NCBI GenBank assembly: GCA_964639245.1
Contig: CAZXCU010000021.1
Coordinates: 1-64,000, forward strand
Reading direction: 5' to 3'
Length of the DNA: 64,000 nt
From: SB15 sp964639245
GTDB taxonomy: Bacteria > Chloroflexota > Anaerolineae > Aggregatilineales > J027
Numbering within the stretch: the first letter of the stretch is position 1; the number at the start of each line of letters is the position of its first letter. The notes beneath the pieces are model-generated. The model did not search any database and had not been told where the DNA came from. It saw only the letters and a list, made by a program, of their open reading frames with translations. The position numbers and the translations under genes are program-made. Shown here in pieces: positions 59,501 to 64,000 of this stretch.

Positions 59501-60991
59501 CTTCAAACTATGTTATCACCTTTATCGATTCGTCCTATCGATGATCTGATTAAAAAAATCTTTATAGATCGCGATGATCAGCTAGACTTAACCTTTGAGG
59601 ACACAGTACAAATCACCACTGTGGGAACTAAAAAATACTCTCGCCTAATTGATGCAATCAAGTCAGATAACGGTAAAAAAGTCATCTTTGATGCACTTGT
59701 ATTCAACTTTCCTAAAAAATCACACTACTGGGCACATAGAGGACGCTTTACATGGCTGGTCGAAAGAAATTATGAACTAGCGCTTAATGATTTGGACACA
59801 GCAATTAATTTATCTGGTGGACGAGATACAGAAGATTATATTTTGCATCACATGCGCGGTATGGCTATGAGGGCATGGGCAGAAAAAGATATGGATCATT
59901 CGGAAAGAAGTTATAGGACAACTGGAAAATTTAGCTCAGACTTCTTGATAAGCATAGATCAAAAGGTTTCAGATGCGTTAAAATCCTTTGCTATAAGTAG
60001 AGAATTACGCCCAAATCGGGGACATGGCTATATATCTGCCATTCAAATATTAATTCGCATGATTGAATTTGGGTATAAAACTAGCGGATATGATAGCTAT
60101 GGGGAATTTTTGAGAGCAACATCGGCAAGTAAATATCTTGATTACTTGCAAGAAGCCGAAGGTCTATTAGATCAACTACAACGTCAAACCCAACAGAGGC
60201 GGTCAGATAAATATATACAAGAGTGTGAAGCAAAATTGCTTGAGTTTTATGGTGATTACTCTAGGCTTATCGAGGGTTGGCAAAATATGCTGGATCGCGG
60301 TACTGGTCATGCCCCATCTATTAGAAGGGGGTTAGTATATACATATGTAAGGCGTAAAGATGGATGGGATTATCTTGAAGAACGAGAGCTTCAACGTACT
60401 TTAGAATTAATGGAAGTTAACCTACACCAAGAACCAAATGAATCGCGCAATGTATGGTTGTGGTTTCAATCAGCTAGAAGACTAAATATTGCGATAGATA
60501 TATTAATTGAAAGACTGTTTTACTGGGAGCGCAAAGGAAATTCTGTAGAAACAGCATTTTACTTATATGTGTTATATGCAGTCAAAACTATTGAAGGATC
60601 CGCAACATCTAAAGAACCTTGTGAGCGTGTTATGGAAACCTGTAAACGACTTGCTCAAGGAAATCCTAATAGAACACGCTCTTTAGAGTGGTTGACCTAT
60701 GGTGATGGAGTGGGAAGTTTGATACATAGGTCTTCCCTAGGCAGGTGGGACAAAATTAAAGACTTTTATGAAGATACCTCTAAACTATATCGGGTAAGAG
60801 GAACTATTTCTCGTATTGTTGATCGTCGTAAGGGTAACATAGAGTTGGCATGTGGTTTAAAGGCATTTTTTATCCCAGGTGTAACTGAAGACATAGCTGG
60901 TACTTTAAGTCTCAATATGCCAGTTGATTTCTTTCTCGGCTTTAGCTACGACGGATTAAGAGCTTGGCAAGTTGAAGTATTGGACAAGTAA
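56525..60991 (+). CDS. SAMD9-like STAND ATPase with N-terminal kinase-like domain
   Basis: 1,488 aa from the ATG at 56,525; a TTG at 56,492 would add 11 residues. Residues 1 to about 300 resemble an aminoglycoside-phosphotransferase-like kinase: HGDLHLGN (226-233) and LIDF (245-248). About 420-600 is an alpha/beta region. FYQGRKITWRELLAD (about 660-675) precedes a P-loop HEPGAGGTTLARR (about 708-720), the same pairing as in SAMD9 (F-x-x-G-K-V-T-W-x-N and GSGGTTLA). The part up to about 1,400 is helical and TPR-like. The last ~65 residues (RVRGTISRIVD, then VDFFLGFSYDGLRAW) look like the SAMD9 C-terminal OB fold. Probably an anti-phage sensor that triggers cell death or arrest. AT-rich, opposite in strand to the operon it interrupts. 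Confidence 0.75.
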   Translation: MPKIIGFEGLSESYQRLLQVVADTLDLNLYEIERIDTGKSTAILYLVSLEGSKQVIIKMDEVRTKAGVKHDESASHTLAQNSYAPWISKNITALVADPIYLPGKHKKVAMIYEIAGYSLQTVKPLSHYGFSSSTSNVISLIVNDILDDFLSIKRETEKASPYDVLQHWTKNRLHNLDSVFEDISQVASSTAGLMIDGVVLPNPLLYLHDRKLWQNKEFFVVKTSRHGDLHLGNILYDNSLKKYFLIDFAMFQVESYGFFDIPYLLLSYILLLSGSLDISSKKFLGALAANTGMYNSDGLEFNTLNDNLAPITSQLREFGQKYGSHYGNQDDFWIQYHLAGIATGLIQASVQSISKDKKFVALIFAASHMEALRHRWNMPRPAKAVEMNATVTYMGDEFMSEFDILMDRCDNFSPGRLYIAVIGPSNNAVTKLNAFGRVPWNLVIDFNPNLSQHDQIFQACKVEIEQKRSLHLITTDNYDAIEIYPDRATTYWYGASGLNERPSTKPNTPTSSTYTEWMRNNHRRSLNQFVDKLATNSHFQPVSLLIFWDEGKYIEAVHDQLFEVFTDRIDTFVILEESDRRKYLQERIDATMVPLNLHQFVEGIERYIGSASKSITGFLLPTRDRNTSPREISISKVNWVQELMELVHLDIENIPPESEDEFERSFYQGRKITWRELLADKDIPRLVPQRNLEKAVVQRLENRDASIIYLYHEPGAGGTTLARRIAWDIHRKYPVIILHSADDSNEAFQRLTYIYEETDSIILAIVEASDVNEDQLKSLFDQCISDNLPILFLYVKRAFESPGGNAIFLREALDRDEALAFSIRYAELKPNKRNILSEQAQASNPAERTPFFFGLLAFEENYIRLDDYVRARLGDLQSGSNDIENIQKMLIYLSIAYYFSQQALEIQIFAHLLNLPQNRRVILQPLFEKYQGPLSLLVPENDGKTWRPMHTLVAEEIMRQLFSNNFAENYSQDDWLEYLSIYSKTFVEYLAQLQTMLSPLSIRPIDDLIKKIFIDRDDQLDLTFEDTVQITTVGTKKYSRLIDAIKSDNGKKVIFDALVFNFPKKSHYWAHRGRFTWLVERNYELALNDLDTAINLSGGRDTEDYILHHMRGMAMRAWAEKDMDHSERSYRTTGKFSSDFLISIDQKVSDALKSFAISRELRPNRGHGYISAIQILIRMIEFGYKTSGYDSYGEFLRATSASKYLDYLQEAEGLLDQLQRQTQQRRSDKYIQECEAKLLEFYGDYSRLIEGWQNMLDRGTGHAPSIRRGLVYTYVRRKDGWDYLEERELQRTLELMEVNLHQEPNESRNVWLWFQSARRLNIAIDILIERLFYWERKGNSVETAFYLYVLYAVKTIEGSATSKEPCERVMETCKRLAQGNPNRTRSLEWLTYGDGVGSLIHRSSLGRWDKIKDFYEDTSKLYRVRGTISRIVDRRKGNIELACGLKAFFIPGVTEDIAGTLSLNMPVDFFLGFSYDGLRAWQVEVLDK

Positions 60992-61050
60992 TATGATTTA
61001 TATAGTATTTATGCAAAACATTTTAGGAGATATTTTTAAATTAGTTCTTT

Positions 61051-62448
61051 TCAGTACAGCTGAATGCTGAACCGATACGTTAACACATCAAGTGAAATAA
61101 ATTGCATTTGATCCTCCCATAGCCAAGTAATGGTTAGAGTTGCCGCCTGCCCTGGAAGGATGGTCATCTCTGCCAAATTAGTGGTTGGTATCCAAGGTCC
61201 GGGCGGATTAGGTTGGTTGCCAAAAGCCATCTGTATATCATCAGGGTAAAGGGTCACTGGGTCAAATTGCCCGTTGTAGAACCGCAGGCTTGTCACCAGA
61301 TACCCATCGGGTGAGGTCTCCACGCTGACCAATTCCACGTAGAGCAGATCACGTGCTGGCAAAGGAGTAGAAGTGGGGATAAGTGGTGTAGGGGTTGCAA
61401 GGGGTGTATCTCGCTCAATATCCGTCGAGAGGAAGCCCTCACGGGTCAATTCCTGTTCCGCTTCATAACGCCCTACCACCAACAAACGGGTAGCAGTTGG
61501 TGCGCCTTCATCATCGAGTTCACCGATCAAGACTAGCACTAAGCCGGGTGAAATCTGCCGAAAAGCAGCTGTGTCGCTGCGACGAGCCTCAGTTTTCCGC
61601 TCAAAGTGGTACTCAATGATTGCCCCGGTATTGAGAACAAGATGAAATACCGCTCCCTCGTTCAAGCGAGTAAAGAGGTCTTCGTTCTCCTCACTCCACG
61701 GGATGCCCACCACTCGCCGCACTGACATACCCAACAGGTAGCTGGCGGTATCGGGGTTAGGGTCATATTCCCATTCGGAATACTCCACTGCCCGCCGCTG
61801 CACGACAAAGACCCGCGGCTGCTGTTCACCCTCTGGGTAGATTTGCAGCCCAACGGGGTACGAGAGCGTGCGGCTGCTATCCCGATCCCCATCCTTGATG
61901 ATGGTATCCTGCTCCTCAAGGGCGATAGGAGTAGGTGTGACGGTGTAGCGCAGTGTCGGTGAGGCATACGGATTGGCAGCTTCATCCACTTTAGGTTCAT
62001 CACCTCCACCGATACGTGTCATCAAGATAAAAAGGAAGAAACAAATAAACAGCAATCCGGCTGCTCCCATAAGCAGCATGGGATTGGGCATTCCACTCCC
62101 CTTCGGCATGTATTCGTCTTCTGGGGCAGTCAGAGGTTCACCGCCCATCGCGGCAGCCTTGACCCGCTGCGGCGGTTTCGCCCACCGCGCTCCAACAGGC
62201 ACAAGGGCATCCTGCTCAAAACGTGCCAGCAGTGCCTGCACCACTTGTAGTTCTTCGGCATCGGTCACTGCATTCACTTTACCCGCTTCACGCTCTAACA
62301 CCTCACGGTAATACTGCTGCCGCTGGGTAGGGACAAGGGCGTAGGCTTCATCCAGTTCCGCTAGGGACAACCCATGCCATGCTGCCAACGGGCGGTACTG
62401 AACTTCCTCAAGTTCAGGGATGGGGGCAATCGTTTCGTTTTTGGTCAT
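61051..62448 (-). CDS. Single-pass membrane protein of the transfer operon
   Basis: 465 aa. The N-terminal cytosolic part (about 1-115) is helical, followed by one membrane helix (about 119-145) and an exterior domain of about 300 residues rich in strands. Two Pro/Thr linkers with TPTPI and TPTPLIPTSTPLP separate the domains. No family recognised. It lies 3 bp after the VirB6-like gene and before the pilin gene, so it is probably a structural part of the T4SS at the cell surface. It is similar in style to host surface proteins, which suggests long adaptation to this host group. Confidence 0.65.
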   Translation of the reverse strand: MTKNETIAPIPELEEVQYRPLAAWHGLSLAELDEAYALVPTQRQQYYREVLEREAGKVNAVTDAEELQVVQALLARFEQDALVPVGARWAKPPQRVKAAAMGGEPLTAPEDEYMPKGSGMPNPMLLMGAAGLLFICFFLFILMTRIGGGDEPKVDEAANPYASPTLRYTVTPTPIALEEQDTIIKDGDRDSSRTLSYPVGLQIYPEGEQQPRVFVVQRRAVEYSEWEYDPNPDTASYLLGMSVRRVVGIPWSEENEDLFTRLNEGAVFHLVLNTGAIIEYHFERKTEARRSDTAAFRQISPGLVLVLIGELDDEGAPTATRLLVVGRYEAEQELTREGFLSTDIERDTPLATPTPLIPTSTPLPARDLLYVELVSVETSPDGYLVTSLRFYNGQFDPVTLYPDDIQMAFGNQPNPPGPWIPTTNLAEMTILPGQAATLTITWLWEDQMQFISLDVLTYRFSIQLY

Positions 62449-62451
62449 GCG

Positions 62452-63999
62452 TTATTGGTTTCCTTTGATTGTGCCTGAATGGGTCTGTGAGCTGCCTTCA
62501 GCAGCCTTTGTAATGCGGGTTTGGTCAATAGACCCCCTGATGCGGACTTCATCCGGCATTGCCGCCGCAACGGTCAGGAACTGTCCCACCTGCTGCTGTG
62601 CTTCACTCTGGCGTGCGCCTGTGGTGAGGCGAACCCGCTGCACCAGTTTGTCATGGGTTTCGGGGGATACAGTACGCCCATCTTCAGCGTTAGACTGCTC
62701 CTTCAGCACCTGCATAATCTGTCCCCCTGTCATTCCCAAGCGCAGTGCCTGATCGCCTACAGCATTGAAACGTGCCGCATCGCTGATCGCAGTCTGCCCA
62801 TCAGCGGGCTGCATCCCGACTGCCTGTGCCATGCGTCCTCCAAATTGATCCCCCGCTCCGTCAAGCATGGGTTTGTCCATTTTCTGGCGATAATCGCGCT
62901 CCATATCTACTGCATCGGCGACCACTGCCCCCACATTGCGGCTACCTGTCACATCCATCTGCCCCATGACCCGATCCATCTGCTGCTGGTCAGCGAGTGC
63001 CTTCAATGCCCCTGCCGCCCCACTTAAATCCCGCCCAGCTCGTTCTAAGCCAGAGGTATCTACCGTGATTTTTTGGTCTGCATCAGTAGTCTTCAGCGTC
63101 TCGCGCATAGCAGCATCATCGCGCACATTGTCCGCGTCCATCTGCGCTTGCGCGACACTTTCATCACGGCTGTTGTCATTGTTGAGAGCGGAGCGTAGAG
63201 CAGTGTCATTGCGTTCATTATCGGCATTCAAATGCGCTTGAGCAGTCACCTCAGCCTGTGCCGCCGCTTCTCCCCCAGCACTTGCCACACGGGGCTGTTG
63301 GCTTGGGGTAGATGCAGGGTTGGGGTCAGCCTCCTCCCCCACTAAGGGTGTGAACTGTGCTGGAATACGTGAGGTGCGGCGACCTGCTGGACTATCGGGC
63401 AGCAGATCACCCGCCTCATAACCCGCAAGCGTGACGGGCTGTGGGGCAGAAGTAAGAGCAGCACGGAGAGATGATCCATCTACCTCGCTGCCATTTCCAT
63501 CAGGGCTGCTGCCTAAACGGGTTTCTCCACTGGGCAGCATCAGCAGAGGTGCGTTGGCGTTCTCGCCTGCCTCTAATTGAGGAGTAGACTGAGCTTGCCC
63601 CGCACTGCCACCCGTCATAACACGCCCCGCTCCACTCATCGAAGCCATGCGTCCCGCCATCATCAACTGTCCACCTGCCATGCCCATCGCCGGTCCGCCA
63701 ATCCCAGAGGCACTCATGCCTGTCATGGCTGCCCCTGCCAGTGCCAAAGCACCGCCGCCTGTCGCTACCGCCGCAACCGTTCCTACTGTCCCCACTGCTG
63801 CTCCCGTAGCGATTTGCTGGGGAGACATGATCGCCCCACCCGTTGCCTGACTGATGGAGCCAAAGATACGGGTCAGCGCATTCCAGACCAGTTTTATGGC
63901 AGAGATCATCAGGATCAGCATCATCACCGCACACAGCAGTCCAACACCGATAGAGGCAAGTGGATTTTGGGTTGCCGCTGCCGCGAGTGCCAGTGACAC
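62452..63999 (-). CDS. VirB6/TrbL-like membrane protein, 5' end outside window
   Basis: At least 515 residues are encoded, and the frame is open to the window edge, so the GTG at 63,999 is not a demonstrated start. The visible N-terminal part holds a hydrophobic helix (GVGLLCAVMMLILMISAIKLVW) and a Gly/Ala/Met-rich stretch, the usual end of the membrane part of TrbL/VirB6 proteins. A long polar, Gln/Ala/Asp-rich cytosolic tail follows with three near-repeats around ALNNDNSRDES, QMDADNVRDD and LNADNERNDT. Predicted channel component. Confidence 0.7.
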   Translation of the reverse strand: MSLALAAAATQNPLASIGVGLLCAVMMLILMISAIKLVWNALTRIFGSISQATGGAIMSPQQIATGAAVGTVGTVAAVATGGGALALAGAAMTGMSASGIGGPAMGMAGGQLMMAGRMASMSGAGRVMTGGSAGQAQSTPQLEAGENANAPLLMLPSGETRLGSSPDGNGSEVDGSSLRAALTSAPQPVTLAGYEAGDLLPDSPAGRRTSRIPAQFTPLVGEEADPNPASTPSQQPRVASAGGEAAAQAEVTAQAHLNADNERNDTALRSALNNDNSRDESVAQAQMDADNVRDDAAMRETLKTTDADQKITVDTSGLERAGRDLSGAAGALKALADQQQMDRVMGQMDVTGSRNVGAVVADAVDMERDYRQKMDKPMLDGAGDQFGGRMAQAVGMQPADGQTAISDAARFNAVGDQALRLGMTGGQIMQVLKEQSNAEDGRTVSPETHDKLVQRVRLTTGARQSEAQQQVGQFLTVAAAMPDEVRIRGSIDQTRITKAAEGSSQTHSGTIKGNQ

Positions 64000-64000
64000 A

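Larger units (their letters stand above)
4875..64000. mobile_element. Integrative and conjugative element, left end and more than 59 kb
   Basis: From tRNA-Glu rightwards the window holds a serine integrase, regulators, primase, PRTRC-like genes, relaxase (39,959), VirD4-like coupling protein (40,984), VirB4 (53,391), VirB3-, pilin- and VirB6-like genes, and topoisomerase I. This is the gene set of a self-transferring ICE. No capsid, terminase, portal or tail gene is seen, which argues against a prophage. The right boundary lies outside the window. Three visibly AT-richer blocks (24.0-39.3, 43.4-44.7 and 56.5-61.0 kb) are cargo carried within it. Confidence 0.85.

Noticed and set aside
62452..63999. 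Complete gene starting at the GTG 63,999
   Set aside because: The frame is open to the window edge and the preceding membrane part expected for VirB6/TrbL is missing, so it is treated as partial.
4875..64000. Prophage as explanation of the element
   Set aside because: A large serine integrase and a LexA-like repressor also occur in phages, but relaxase, coupling protein and VirB4 are present and no structural phage gene is seen.

Overview
The window looks like a Chloroflexota (Anaerolineae-type) chromosome segment into which a large integrative and conjugative element (ICE) has inserted at a tRNA-Glu gene. The taxonomic guess rests on Pro/Thr-rich linkers (TPTATLTSTPRPT-like) in exported proteins, both host and ICE encoded, and on the protein families present. 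It is an inference, because no marker gene such as rRNA lies in the window.

Host part (1 to about 4,874): a 5'-truncated Rhs tip with a ParB-like toxin domain followed by its SMI1/KNR4-type immunity gene; decayed gene tails and palindromic repeats; a zinc-independent quinone oxidoreductase; a membrane-anchored matrixin-like metalloprotease; and tRNA-Glu(CTC).

ICE left end and control region (4,875 to about 10,474): a large serine integrase reads leftwards into the tRNA, so its last residues and its stop codon are made from the tRNA 3' half (the presumed attL). To its right is a switch region with several dyads, including a GAAC-N4-GTTC site. It also holds two LuxR-like regulators with receiver-like domains, and a LexA-like repressor that has lost its catalytic Ser and Lys. 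A 760-bp gene-free stretch follows, holding a 169-nt near-palindrome and many further hairpins.

Replication and maintenance region (10,475 to 23,687): unknown small proteins, a DNA methyltransferase-helicase fusion, a RepB-type primase, and a PRTRC-like cassette (ubiquitin-like protein C, E2-like protein B, E1/ThiF-like protein). A PAPS-reductase-like protein closes the block. Several of these proteins end in sliding-clamp-binding-like QLxLF motifs.

Defence cargo (24,040 to 39,307, visibly AT-richer): two divergent operons. The left one encodes a UvrD helicase-nuclease, a type III methyltransferase and a type III restriction helicase. The right one encodes a STAS/HATPase protein, a STAS-wHTH protein, an SF2 helicase with a C-terminal PD-(D/E)xK nuclease, and an 844-aa protein that may be a divergent PIWI-like protein. 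I consider the right operon one of the best candidates for an undescribed system.

Transfer region (39,309 to the end): an RHH protein, a relaxase, a small membrane protein, the VirD4-type coupling protein and an HU-like protein on the + strand. A long leftward operon follows (VirB6-like, an anchored protein, pilin-like, VirB3-like, VirB4, a small protein, topoisomerase I, and three large acidic proteins, the last with DUF488 and SLOG-like domains). Two further AT-rich cargo genes interrupt it: a HEPN/Toprim-N restriction-nuclease-like protein (43,503) and a 1,488-aa SAMD9-like STAND ATPase with an N-terminal kinase-like domain (56,525). The right end of the ICE lies outside the window.
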